In this document: positions 46,358 to 56,360 of the stretch, piece after piece
Numbering within the stretch: the first letter of the stretch is position 1
How the letters are laid out: the number at the start of each line of letters is the position of its first letter
NCBI GenBank assembly: GCA_037013555.1
Contig: JASUAD010000024.1
Span: 8,438,221-8,502,220, forward strand
Length of the DNA stretch: 64,000 bases
Direction of reading: 5' to 3'
From: Sextonia rubra
Lineage: Eukaryota; Streptophyta; Magnoliopsida; Laurales; Lauraceae
Made by a program: the position numbers and the translations under genes
The notes under the pieces: model-generated
What the model was told of the DNA's origin: nothing
The model's database searches: none
Seen by the model: only the letters and a program-made list of their open reading frames with translations

Positions 46358-46885
46358 ACCTGCACGAATTCACTTTCCTGAAACCTGTACAGAATGTCTG
46401 GGAAGCATCCAAATTTCAATTTATCAAGGGAGATAGACCAAGTAGTAATCAAATGAGTATCAATGGGCTGTAAACACATGTTTTCCATACACATTAATGT
46501 GAGCTAACCAAAATCAAAGCATACCAACATGGGTTCTCACAACTATGGTTATACTTGCCTCAATTGGAAATTCAAATGCACAATGGTAGCCCTTGGATCC
46601 AAACACAACCTAACACAAGCAAAACCACATGCATGCATGAGAGATGGAGAGAAATCCACAACACACAGACACACCATGCAAAGAAGCAAGAAGGAGAAGA
46701 GATAGAGAACGGAGATGAGAAGAATGGAAGACTTCCACTCACCTCAATTGCACATGCAAGAACCACAAGCTTGATCGATGGAGAGAAATCAAGTGAAGGA
46801 GGGAGAACTCCACGTGCAGTGGAAGAAACTTGAGAGAAAATGAGAGAAAACAAGAGAGAGAGCATGAGTTGGTCGATGGATGCAC

Positions 46886-46891
46886 TTATAC
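46886..46891 (-). promoter_or_regulatory. Probable LTR TATA box
   Basis: Minus-strand TATAAG is preceded by GACTTG and followed after about 25 bases by a CT-rich tract (CTCTCTCTCTTG). This is a standard plant LTR promoter shape. An identical copy is in the 5' LTR. Confidence 0.55.
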
Positions 46892-47244
46892 AAGTCAATG
46901 GGTTGTCCAAATTGCAATGAAGGCCAAGTGAAAAGTGTATCTTCAGTTTGAGTCAAACTCGGGTCCAATCGAATCACACGACCTCGGTTGCAAATGACGT
47001 AGTTACGAAAGTTAACGAGCTCAACGAAAGACACGTGTTGACATCAAGATGATGCAAAAATGACCATGCCTAAGGAAAGCTAAAATTACGAAAAAGGGCT
47101 TGGTCTACTTAATCCAAGTCAAACTCAACCCAACTACCTATCCATGACCCGTAACGAAAAATAAAACACAAACAAAACACGATTAACAACGAAAACAAGA
47201 TTAACTAACCGCTAAACGAGGTCAAGCTGGGTCGGAGTGTTACA

Positions 47245-47256
47245 TCCTCCCCTACT
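47245..47256 (-). other. Polypurine tract of the young chromovirus
   Basis: Minus-strand GTAGGGGAGGA lies directly before the 3' LTR and serves as the plus-strand DNA synthesis primer. Confidence 0.85.
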
Positions 47257-47300
47257 TGAGAATCATTCCGTCCTCGGAATGCACGCTAACTCACTCATAC

Positions 47301-50165
47301 CTAGGAAAACAAATCGGGGTACTGACGTGCCATCTGCTCTTCTAACTCCCAAGTAGCCTCATCGGGACTGTGATGCTCCCAAAGCACTTTGACCCATCGA
47401 ATTGTCCTGGTGCGAAGTATCTGCTCTCGGGTCCCCACGATACGGAGCGGTCGCTCAACGTATGCAGCACTCGGCTGAATCTGAATCTCGTCATAGCGAA
47501 TGACATGGGAGGGATCATGAACATATTTCCGAAGCATCGAAACGTGAAAAACGTTGTGCACTCCTGCAAACATCTCGGGAAGCTCTAATCGATAGGCTAA
47601 ATCACCAATCCGGCTCTTGATCTCGAACGGTCCAACATAGCGTGGAGCTAACTTGCCTTTCTGGCCGAAACGGATCGTACCCTTCATCGGTGAGACCTTC
47701 AGAAAAACCCACTCGCCAACCTGAAACTCTAAGGGTCGTCTGCGGGTGTCTGCATAACTCTTCTGTCTCGACCGAGCAACTTTCAAGTTCTCAATGGATT
47801 TCTGTACCTTCTCCGTAGTCTCGGCAATGATCGTCGGTCCGTGAAAACTGCGGGTTCCAACTTCTTCCCAACAAACCGGACTTCTACATTTCTTCCCGTA
47901 CAATGCTTCATATGGTGCCATCCCAATGCTCTCGTGGAAACTGTTGTTGTAGGCGAACTCGCACAACGATAGATGAAGATCCCATTCTTTCTCGTAGCTC
48001 AACACACTGGCTCGCAACATATCCTCCAAAGTCTGAATCGTCCGCTCTGATTGCCCATCCGTCTGTGGGTGGTATGCCGTGCTGAAACTCAACTTCGTAC
48101 CCAAAGCCTCTTGGAATGCTCTCCAGAAAGAGAAAACAAAACGGCTGTCACGATCGGATACAATCGACACGGGGGTACCATGGAGTCTGACGATCTCATC
48201 CACGAACTTCTTTGCCATCTCTGAAAATGTCATACCCTTCCGAAAAGGAATGAAATGGGCTGACTTCGTCAATCGATCTACAATCACCCAAATGGCGTTG
48301 TTCTTCCTGCTCGTCGGCGGTAATCCGGAAACGAAGTCCATGGTGATGTTTTCCCACTTCCACTGCGGTATGTGCAAAGGATGCAACGAGCCTGGCGGTC
48401 TCTGATGATCGGCCTTCACCTTCTGACAAGTCAAACAGCGAGCAACAAATCCTGCGACTTCTCTCTTCATATTGTTCCACCAGAAGCGATCTTTGAGATT
48501 CCGAAACATCTTCGTGCTGCCTGGATGCATCGCGTAGCGAGCGTAATGCGCTTCGTTCATCAGCTTCTCCTTGAAATCATCAACTGCTGGCACGCACAAC
48601 CTACTCCGAAAATAAAGTACACCATCCTCGAGTCTGAAATCGGGTCTGTCTCCAATGTGGTCTCGAATGCGCTTCAAGGTTAGATCTTCAAACTGCCTGT
48701 CCTTTATCTGCTGAATCATCTCAGGCTGAAACACTAGCGTACTAGCCAAAGTCATGCATTCATCCACTAGTTTAACTTCAACAGGGAGACCATGGAACTC
48801 TAAGAGGAAACTGCTCAAAAGCTGCACTGACTCTGCTTTCCTGCTGAGCGCATCTGCCACCACATTCCCCTTGCCTGGCTGATATTTGATCGGGAAGTCA
48901 TAATCCTTAATAAGCTCAAGCCATCTCCGCTGTCTCATGTTCAGCTCCTGCTGTGTGAATAAATACTGCAAACTGTGGTGGTCAGAACGAACCTCAAACT
49001 GCACACCATATAGATAATGTCTCCACAGCTTCAACGCAAACACGATGGCTGCCAATTCCAAATCATGGGTGGCGTAATTCTTCTCATGCTCCCGCAACTG
49101 TCGCGATCCATAAGCAATAACCTTCTCCTGCTGCATCAACACACAGCCTAGACCAACTCGAGAAGCGTCTGAATAAACCACGAACCCTTCACTACCATCT
49201 GGCAAGGCTAACACTGGGACCGTAGTCAACTTCTCTTTCAGAGTCCGGAAACGGGCTTCACACTCCTCAGTCCAAACAAATGGTACATTTTTCCTGGTCA
49301 ACTTCGTCAAAGGAGAAGAGATCTTAGCAAAGTCCTGGACAAATCGGCGATAGTAACCTGCTAGACCAAGGAAACTGCGAACCTCTGTCACTGTCTTGGG
49401 GCTAGGCCAATTCACCACTGCCTCTACTTTAGATGGATCAACTGCCAATCCCTCTCGTGAAATGATATGACCTAAAAATGCCACCTGCTCAAGCCAAAAA
49501 TCACACTTCGACAACTTAGCAAACAATCGATGTTCTCTCAACAACGACAAGGCTTTTCTCAAATGCTCCCTATGCTCCTCTGCTGACTTAGAATAGATCA
49601 GTATATCATCAATAAACACAACTACGAACTGGTCCAAGAAAGGAGCAAAGATCTGGTTCATCAATGCCATAAAAGCTGCAGGTGCGTTGGTTAGTCCAAA
49701 AGGCATCACGAGGAATTCATAATGTCCATAACGAGTCCTGAAGGCAGTCTTAGGAATGTCATCTTCTTTGACTCTCAACTGGTGATATCCAGATCTCAAA
49801 TCAATCTTCGAAAAATAGGCTGCACCCTGAAGTTGATCGAATAGCTCATCAATCCTGGGTAGGGGGTACTTGTTCTTGATCGTCACTTTGTTCAGCTGGC
49901 GGTAGTCTATGCACATCCGAAAAGTACCATCCTTCTTCTTGACAAACAAGACTGGCGCTCCCCAAGGTGAAACGCTCGGGCGAATGAAACCCTTATCCAA
50001 AAGCTCCTGCAATTGCTTCTTCAACTCTGACAACTCTGCTGGAGCCATGCGATACGGAGCCTTGCTGATCGGTGCCGTGCCGGGAACAAGCTCAATGGCA
50101 AACTCCACATCTCGAACCGGGGGGTAAGCCTGGCACTTCGTCTGGGAAGATATCGGGAAAGTCAC
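47301..50165 (-). CDS. Pol of the young chromovirus: RT, RNase H, integrase, chromodomain
   Basis: The open frame has 954 codons. The first 16 or so are out-of-frame read-through, and real homology starts at PPVRDVEFAIEL. RT is at about 35-260, with catalytic FIDDI at 184-188. RNase H has D333, E370 and D395. The integrase zinc finger is H540-H547-C577-C580, and the DDE triad is D610-D671-E707, with the canonical 35-residue spacing. A chromodomain-like C-terminus lies at about 900-954 (IRWVKVLWEHHSPDEATWE...YPDLF), which typically directs chromoviruses to heterochromatin. All catalytic residues are intact and no internal stop occurs. It lies +1 relative to the gag-protease frame with a 74-base overlap. 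Plant Tekay-type elements normally have one continuous frame, so this is most likely a recent single-base insertion rather than programmed shifting. Confidence 0.95.
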   Translation of the reverse strand: MTFPISSQTKCQAYPPVRDVEFAIELVPGTAPISKAPYRMAPAELSELKKQLQELLDKGFIRPSVSPWGAPVLFVKKKDGTFRMCIDYRQLNKVTIKNKYPLPRIDELFDQLQGAAYFSKIDLRSGYHQLRVKEDDIPKTAFRTRYGHYEFLVMPFGLTNAPAAFMALMNQIFAPFLDQFVVVFIDDILIYSKSAEEHREHLRKALSLLREHRLFAKLSKCDFWLEQVAFLGHIISREGLAVDPSKVEAVVNWPSPKTVTEVRSFLGLAGYYRRFVQDFAKISSPLTKLTRKNVPFVWTEECEARFRTLKEKLTTVPVLALPDGSEGFVVYSDASRVGLGCVLMQQEKVIAYGSRQLREHEKNYATHDLELAAIVFALKLWRHYLYGVQFEVRSDHHSLQYLFTQQELNMRQRRWLELIKDYDFPIKYQPGKGNVVADALSRKAESVQLLSSFLLEFHGLPVEVKLVDECMTLASTLVFQPEMIQQIKDRQFEDLTLKRIRDHIGDRPDFRLEDGVLYFRSRLCVPAVDDFKEKLMNEAHYARYAMHPGSTKMFRNLKDRFWWNNMKREVAGFVARCLTCQKVKADHQRPPGSLHPLHIPQWKWENITMDFVSGLPPTSRKNNAIWVIVDRLTKSAHFIPFRKGMTFSEMAKKFVDEIVRLHGTPVSIVSDRDSRFVFSFWRAFQEALGTKLSFSTAYHPQTDGQSERTIQTLEDMLRASVLSYEKEWDLHLSLCEFAYNNSFHESIGMAPYEALYGKKCRSPVCWEEVGTRSFHGPTIIAETTEKVQKSIENLKVARSRQKSYADTRRRPLEFQVGEWVFLKVSPMKGTIRFGQKGKLAPRYVGPFEIKSRIGDLAYRLELPEMFAGVHNVFHVSMLRKYVHDPSHVIRYDEIQIQPSAAYVERPLRIVGTREQILRTRTIRWVKVLWEHHSPDEATWELEEQMARQYPDLFS

Positions 50166-51813
50166 AGACCACCTGGATCTCGTCTAGCTGCTTCGACTCC
50201 TTCTTCGCTGAGACAAAGGCAATGAAGCCTTCACACCCTCGGCGGATCAAGCGATCTGCCTTACACGCCGAGATCACACGTCTGGGGCATCTCTGCTGAC
50301 TGCCCTCGAAACGGAAGCCCTTGCCTAAATCGAAGAAGATCGTCCTGTTGTAACAGTTAACACAGGCACGATATCGAGCGAGCCAATCCATACCAAGGAT
50401 CACGTCGAAGTCCAACATCGACAACAGGATCAAATCAACAGGTAACTGATGACCTGCAATCTGCACGTCGCAATGGGGGTAGTACATACTACACTCCACT
50501 CGCTTGCCAACTGGGGTGGATACAACCAACACATATGGCAACGGTTTAGACGGCTGAGGTAACCGCTCGGCAAAACGAGGTGCTACATAAGACCGTGTAG
50601 ACCCCGAATCGAACAAAGCTAAAGCCTCGACGCGCGAAATCAAAACAGTACCTTCAACCACCTGTGGATCCTCGGCACTCTCGTGGGTAGCAGCGTAAGC
50701 ACGGGCTGTCTGGCGAGGCTGTCTCGAGCCTGGACGAGCTGACTGTGGCTTGCTCGGAGCGGTAGGTGCACTGGGTCTGCTAGGAATTGCACCGGAAGTA
50801 GGACCAGATGGAGCTGCACCGGAGGCTCTCTGTCGAGGACAATTGGCGATCATATGCTCTCTCGAACCGCAAATAAAACAAGCACCGGCCTTCCTCCAAC
50901 AAGCTTCGGTCGTGTGGCTCTTGCCGCAATATCCACAAGTCACTCCAGTAGAACTAGAAGTACTCTGCTGGCCTTTGGTCTTCTTCTGTACTTGTCCTCG
51001 TGCACTGAAAGGCGGCTGTCGCTTAGGCTCAACGGCTCTCGCAGCTTGGTGGATGGCCTCGGCAGAATAGGCCCTGTCTACTGCATCGTCGAACGTAGCC
51101 GGACGCTGAAACGCTGTCACGTGGTGCATGTACCGGGGATGCAAACCTTCAACAAACCTGTTCACCTTTCTCTCTTCGGTACTGATCATGTCCGGAGCAA
51201 AATGCGACAACTGCATAAACTTGTTCACGTATTCTGCTACTGTCATCTGCTGCTGACGGAGAGCTAGGAACTCAACCTCCTTGGCTCGAAACACATGAGC
51301 CGGGATGAACTTCCTCCTGAACTGTTGCTTGAACATCTCCCACACCGTAGCACTAGGAATATCTCTGAAGGAGTCTTTCACGCTCTTCCACCAAGTTTTT
51401 GCGACGTCCCTAAACATAGAAGTTGCTAGTCCGACCTTCTGCCGGTTCGTGCACACGACGGTTTCAAAGACATCCTCCGTCTGTTCCAACCACTGTTCTG
51501 CCTTCAATGGCTCTTCTGTCCCATAGAACTCAATGGCTCCTCGCTTGCGGAATTTACCGTAGAGGGCATTCGGGTCACTCTCTCGAGGCTGCAAGATCAC
51601 CTGCTGGTCTACATGCGACTGAACCGGGGCTTGGCTTTGTCGGTCTAACATAGTGGTAACTTGGGCTTGCAAGTTCTGCATCGATTGCGATTGTGCCTGA
51701 AGGGACTGGAATAGCATAAGGATGCGTTCATCTGTATTCGGTGTCTGCGGTGACGGGGCAGATCCGCTCTCGTTATTTCCGGCGTTCTGCTGCGAACCAG
51801 AACCTGATGCCAT
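50092..51813 (-). CDS. Gag and aspartic protease of the young chromovirus
   Basis: The frame has 573 residues starting MASGSGSQQN. A Gln-rich N-terminal segment with coiled-coil character spans residues 30-80, and the retro-gag core is at about 95-235 (EPLKAEQWLEQTEDVF, TWWKSVKDSF, RYMHHVTAFQRPATFDDAV). Two zinc knuckles follow: C293-C296-H300-C305 (CX2CX3HX4C, one residue shorter than standard in the first loop) and C312-C315-H320-C325. A Pro/Ser/Arg-rich linker leads to the protease, with its catalytic motif DSGST at 402-406 and the ILGMDWL flap-end motif near 480. Product roles are the virus-like particle shell, RNA binding and polyprotein cleavage. The frame leaves the coding path after PGLPP because of an extra C (plus-strand G run 50,119-50,124), giving a short wrong tail (GSRCGVCH). 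The protease is complete. Confidence 0.95.
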   Translation of the reverse strand: MASGSGSQQNAGNNESGSAPSPQTPNTDERILMLFQSLQAQSQSMQNLQAQVTTMLDRQSQAPVQSHVDQQVILQPRESDPNALYGKFRKRGAIEFYGTEEPLKAEQWLEQTEDVFETVVCTNRQKVGLATSMFRDVAKTWWKSVKDSFRDIPSATVWEMFKQQFRRKFIPAHVFRAKEVEFLALRQQQMTVAEYVNKFMQLSHFAPDMISTEERKVNRFVEGLHPRYMHHVTAFQRPATFDDAVDRAYSAEAIHQAARAVEPKRQPPFSARGQVQKKTKGQQSTSSSTGVTCGYCGKSHTTEACWRKAGACFICGSREHMIANCPRQRASGAAPSGPTSGAIPSRPSAPTAPSKPQSARPGSRQPRQTARAYAATHESAEDPQVVEGTVLISRVEALALFDSGSTRSYVAPRFAERLPQPSKPLPYVLVVSTPVGKRVECSMYYPHCDVQIAGHQLPVDLILLSMLDFDVILGMDWLARYRACVNCYNRTIFFDLGKGFRFEGSQQRCPRRVISACKADRLIRRGCEGFIAFVSAKKESKQLDEIQVVCDFPDIFPDEVPGLPPGSRCGVCH

Positions 51814-51967
51814 CCTGTAAAATGGAAAGAGTCAGACACAAACACAAAACAATAGCGCCCAACAAACCCCAAAGTCTAGAAAGAGCACAAAGAAATAATC
51901 GTATCCTCACCACGATCCTATACATGCCTACATGCTTATCATCTAGAACAAGGAAGGAGCAAGGAAT

Positions 51968-51979
51968 GCTTTGATACCA
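51968..51979 (-). other. Primer binding site (tRNA-iMet type)
   Basis: Minus-strand TGGTATCAAAGC lies 11 bases inside the 5' LTR. It differs by one base from the usual plant iMet site TGGTATCAGAGC. Confidence 0.85.
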
Positions 51980-51990
51980 TACAATACGTA

Positions 51991-54480
51991 TGTCACAACC
52001 CGAGCCCAGGGTTCGGGGGTTAGCAAAAGCAAAACCTAATGACACACGTACTCCCGTGCCTGCACACGTAGACCGAGTCTAAATGCACACGCACAAGGGA
52101 ACATTCACACGTGCCAAGCAAGTACGCGGAAGCTGTAAATATCAGAAACATTAAACTAACAATGCAAGAAAAGGATACAAAGGACGAACTGACATAATTA
52201 CACATGAAAATCTTACAAAAAGAACAGAAGAATATATACAATAATGACATGTCATGACCAATACAAGTCTGAAAATCCACACAAAACAAGACTCCAATGA
52301 TGCATGCCAATAGCGCTCTCCCGTGGAGTGATCACATCCACTCCTCTAGGCCTGATGGGGCCCCGGGGGTCTCATCTGGAGCCTGGCCGACCTGCGGGGG
52401 TTCGGCAGGGGGATCTGGGCCTGCAACACCAAAAACAACTGTGAATACGAAGATTCAGCAAAGTATAAACCATAGCAAGTTAACACACGCTGTATCTAAC
52501 AGAATAAAGAACATCATGTGATTAAAGAAGGCATTTTCGTATACTAGGCTGTCATGCAAGAAAGAATTATGCTATGTGAATCAATGAATACATACTGTGT
52601 ACACGACTAGTGGCTACTACATTACCATATGCTCCCAAAAGAGGGATCTTGTAACATGCAAAGAACACCATTGTCCGGGCCAGGGTACAATGGGTCTCGG
52701 TTTCCTGGGGTCCGGTTCCCCAAGACAAAAATCCATACTGCAGCAGGCCATATAACTATACCGAATTCACCCCGTCGGGATCCTAAGGCTGAGGCTAAGT
52801 AGTGCCTGACCATACGGAGTCAATCATGAAAATCCTGAGTAGATCGTGATAACATATCATACGTGCAGATCTGTGAGTGAGCATATCATACATGCATACT
52901 CAGGGTAAACAACCCAAAATGTGAAAGCAACGAAACATACGTAATCATGTAGAGTGTTGAGATCAATGATCGAATGCAATATGTTATGCAACAATTCATG
53001 TGAAATAGAATCATCTTGCTTTACAAACCAATTCTAATCTAATTATCCGGTGTTTCTAACCGTGCATGATGATGTAGCTTTAAGTTATTCGATACACCGT
53101 TGTCTAGTGTTGCCTTGAATCGGGCGGTGCACGAAGTCCCTTAAACCAACACCCATGGGGAGGTGCTTAACATCCAGATAACGAACATGAATGATTCGCA
53201 GCCCTCGAGATCATTCACGCGTAGTATCACATTCCGTTGGGCAAGTCTAGGTGCTCTACATTCTATTATGAAGGTCATATCGGTCTTTTCTTTACACCTA
53301 TCCTTGTTTTTCTTTCCTTAGTCTAGGGTGAATACGGCTTAGCCGTGTGTGTGCTACGGCTTAGCCGTGTGTGGTCTACGGCTTAGCCGTGGCTGGGCCG
53401 TAGAAGGTCTGTCAGTTGCTGACTCTCAGTTATTCCAGAAAATGCACCCTGTATTGTTCTACGGCTGGGCCACGGCTAAGCTTCGGTTTAGCCGTAGGGC
53501 ATTCCACGGCTTAGCCGTGCCCTAGCCGTAGAGGAAAACTGGGTTTTTCTCCTCTCTGGACTGTGAGCCGTAGGTGCTATACGGCTTAGCCGTACCTGCA
53601 CGAATTCACTTTCCTGAAACCTGTACAGAATGTCTGGGAAGCATCCAAATTTCAATTTATCAAGGGAGATAGACCAAGTAGTAATCAAATGAGTATCAAT
53701 GGGCTGTAAACACATGTTTTCCATACACATTAATGTGAGCTAACCAAAATCAAAACATACCAACATGGGTTCTCACAACTATGGTTATACTTGCCTCAAT
53801 TGGAAATTCAAATGCACAATGGTAGCCCTTGGATCCAAACACAACCTAACACAAGCAAAACCACATGCATGCATGAGAGATGGAGAGAAATCCACAACAC
53901 ACAGACACACCATGCAAAGAAGCAAGAAGGAGAAGAGATAGAGAACGGAGATGAGAAGAATGGAAGACTTCCACTCACCTCAATTGCACATGCAAGAACC
54001 ACAAGCTTGATCGATGGAGAGAAATCAAGTGAAGGAGGGAGAACTCCACGTGCAGTGGAAGAAACTTGAGAGAAAATGAGAGAAAACAAGAGAGAGAGCA
54101 TGAGTTGGTCGATGGATGCACTTATACAAGTCAATGGGTTGTCCAAATTGCAATGAAGGCCAAGTGAAAAGTGTATCTTCAGTTTGAGTCAAACTCGGGT
54201 CCAATCGAATCACACGACCTCGGTTGCAAATGACGTAGTTACGAAAGTTAACGAGCTCAACGAAAGACACGTGTTGACATCAAGATGATGCAAAAATGAC
54301 CATGCCTAAGGAAAGCTAAAATTACGAAAAAGGGCTTGGTCTACTTAATCCAGGTCAAACTCAACCCAACTACCTATCCATGACCCGTAACGAAAAATAA
54401 AACACAAACAAAACACGATTAACAACGAAAACAAGATTAACTAACCGCTAAACGAGGTCAAGCTGGGTCGGAGTGTTACA
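51991..54480 (-). repeat. 5' LTR of the young chromovirus
   Basis: It is the same length as its partner and the promoter copy that would drive the gag-pol RNA. The TATA box is at about 54,122-54,127 on the minus strand. It directly abuts the ATATT target copy at 54,481. Confidence 0.95.
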
Positions 54481-55868
54481 ATATTCTAGTATATTCATAG
54501 TCTGTTGATGAGCATACCAAGCATTTGAGGTCATCCCTTCAGCTTCTGAGGAATAAATAATTGTATGCCAAGTTAGAAAAGTGTAACTTCTGGTTGGAGC
54601 AAGTAGCGGTTTTGGGTCATATCATATCTAAAGGAGGACTTGCAGTTGATTCGGTTAAGATTGAGGCTATTACAATTTGCAAAATCCCAAAAAATTTGCA
54701 GAGATTCGGAGCTTTCATGGTCTTGGAGGTTATTAGCATAGATTTGTTATTTACTTTTTGAAAATCTAAGCTCCATTGCTGAAGTTGACTCGAAAGAATG
54801 TGCCTTTTATAAAGATAGATGAGTGTGAGTTTAGTTTCTAGTTGCTTAAAGATAAACTGAACACAGCCCCAAACCTATCATTACTTGAAAGTAGTGATTT
54901 GTAATATATTCAGATGCTTCTCGAGTTGGTCTAGGCTACGTATGTTGAATGGTAGAGTGATAGCGTATGATTCCTGATAGTTAAATGAGCACGAGAAAAA
55001 TTATGCCATCCATGATCTTGAATTGGCAGCTATCATGTTTACATTGAAAGTTTGGAGATATTATATATACAGAGAGAGATTTGACGTTCATTCTAATTGT
55101 TGAGTTTGTAGTATCTATTTTCCCAACAAGATTAAAATATGAGACAACGTCGATGGTTTGAGCTTATTAAATACTATAATTTTCCAATTAAGTATTTTTC
55201 AGGTAAAGGAAATGTGGTGGCAGATGCTTTCATTAGGAAATATTTTGAGCTTGCAACCATATTTGGTGAGTGGTCCCTAGTTGGGGAGTTTTGAGATTTG
55301 GATGTTGAGATCGAGTTCATCAGTGATAGGTTATAATTGCAACAATGCTTATCTTTGAGCTAGTGTTGATTCAGTAGATTATGGACACATAGTTTGAGGA
55401 CCCATAGTTGATTAGAGCTCATGATCATATTGTAGATAGGATAGATTTTAGGATTGTTTAGGGTGTTTTGTATTTTGAAGACCGATTATGTGTGCTAGCT
55501 ATTGATAAGACGAATAATTTGATCATATCTAAGGCACATCATACTAGATATTCTATGCATCCTGAGAGTATCAAGACCTACCAAAATCTTAATTGTTGGT
55601 TTCGGCAAAAGAATATGATGAGGGAGATAGCAAGCTTTGTATCTAGATGTCTCACCTACTAGCATATTAAGACCGAACATAGAAAGCCTCCCAATATATC
55701 GCATCCTTTGTAGATACCAAAGTGGAAATGGGGGAATATCACCGTGGACTTTGTTTTAGGGCTACTTTTGACAAGTAAACATTATGATTCAAATTGGCTG
55801 ATTATAAATCATTTGACAAAATTAGCCCATTTTATTCCCTATAGGAAAGGCATGAAGTTCAGTGAGAT

Positions 55869-56294
55869 GGCAGAGGTCTTGGTGCAAGAGGTTACTAGGC
55901 TCCATGGTACTCCAGTTTTGATTGTGTCTGATCGGGATGCAGATACGTCTCACAATGGTGGTAGATGTTTCAGCAGTCTATGGGAACTAAAGTCAACTTC
56001 AGCACAACGTACTAGTCATAGACAGATAGCTAACACCATTTGAATTCTTGAGGATATCCTTTGTTCCAGCATGCCTGACTTGGCAGAGGTCTTGGTGCAA
56101 GAGGTTACTAGGCTCCATGGTACTCCAGTTTTGATTGTGTCTGATCGGGATGCAGATACGTCTCACAATAGTGGTAGATGTTTTAGCAGTCTATGAGAAC
56201 TAAAGTCAACTTCAGCACAACGTACTAGTCATAGACAGATAGCTAACACCATTTGAATTCTTGAGGATATCCTTTGTTCCAGCATGCTTGACTT
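55869..56294 (+). repeat. 213 bp tandem duplication inside integrase of copy B
   Basis: Unit 1 is 55,869-56,081 and unit 2 56,082-56,294. Both start GGCAGAGGTCTTGGTGCAAG and end CAGCATGC(C/T)TGACTT. Only about four substitutions are visible, so this duplication is much younger than the pseudogene around it. Confidence 0.9.
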
Positions 56295-56360
56295 CAAGAA
56301 GGAATGGGATTGTGATCTAGCGATGTGTGAGTTCGCCTAAGATAAAAGTTATCATGTTAG

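Larger units (their letters stand above)
44755..47244 (-). repeat. 3' LTR of the young chromovirus
   Basis: It is 2,490 bp, TGTCACAACCCGAGCCC...GTCGGAGTGTTACA on the plus strand. Relative to the other LTR (offset 7,236) it differs at 44,796, 44,891, 46,090, 46,242, 46,251, 46,332, 46,519 and 47,117. On the minus strand a TATA box (TATAAG, plus 46,886-46,891) is followed by CT-rich sequence, which puts U3 at about 47,244-46,860 and R-U5 below. Frames such as 46,555-46,833 and 46,572-46,910 recur unchanged in the other LTR and are not genes. Confidence 0.95.
44755..54480 (-). mobile_element. Complete young Ty3/gypsy chromovirus (Tekay/Del type), 9,726 bp
   Basis: Two 2,490 bp LTRs (44,755-47,244 and 51,991-54,480) flank gag-pol on the minus strand. 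The 5 bases on each side are ATATT (44,750-44,754 and 54,481-54,485), an exact target duplication. LTR ends are TG...CA (TGTCACAACCC...GGAGTGTTACA on the plus strand). A PBS lies next to the right LTR and a PPT next to the left one, so the element reads right to left. By eye the LTRs differ at eight positions, all transitions, which means a recent insertion. It sits inside the RT of gypsy copy B. The only obvious coding defect is one extra base between gag-protease and RT. Confidence 0.95.
42920..56360 (+). pseudogene. Degenerate Ty3/gypsy chromovirus gag-pol, copy B, interrupted
   Basis: Coding remains occupy 42,920-44,754 and 54,486-56,360, with the young element between them. Gag remnants start near 42,970, with a decayed knuckle near 43,330-43,390. 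The protease block is at 43,650-43,960 (VLFDFGSTH, with Phe at the Ser of DSG). RT is at 44,290-44,754 (KIDLRSGYLQL, FRTRYGHYEFLVMPFGLMNAPA). The frame then reads FIDDI up to the insertion point and resumes as LVYS at 54,486. Next come RT/RNase H (FWLEQVAVLGHIIS, EKNYAIHDLELAAIMF) and integrase (HHTRYSMHPES zinc finger near 55,535, ITVDFVLGL, TRLHGTP near 55,890). It ends in CEFA.DKSYHVS at 56,360, where a second LTR element is inserted. Stops and frameshifts are abundant. The 3' end and 3' LTR lie beyond the window. Confidence 0.8.

Noticed and set aside
46555..46910. Overlapping 92- and 112-codon frames on both strands, repeated exactly at 53,791-54,146
   Set aside because: They lie in the two copies of the LTR R-U5/U3 region. 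Identity between the copies reflects recent insertion, not coding selection.
48079..51653. Several plus-strand frames of 60-137 codons
   Set aside because: They are antisense shadows of the gag-pol of the young chromovirus.
44755..54480. Integrated pararetrovirus or other plant virus
   Set aside because: LTRs, PBS, PPT, a 5 bp target duplication, integrase and a chromodomain identify a Ty3/gypsy retrotransposon. No movement or coat protein is present.
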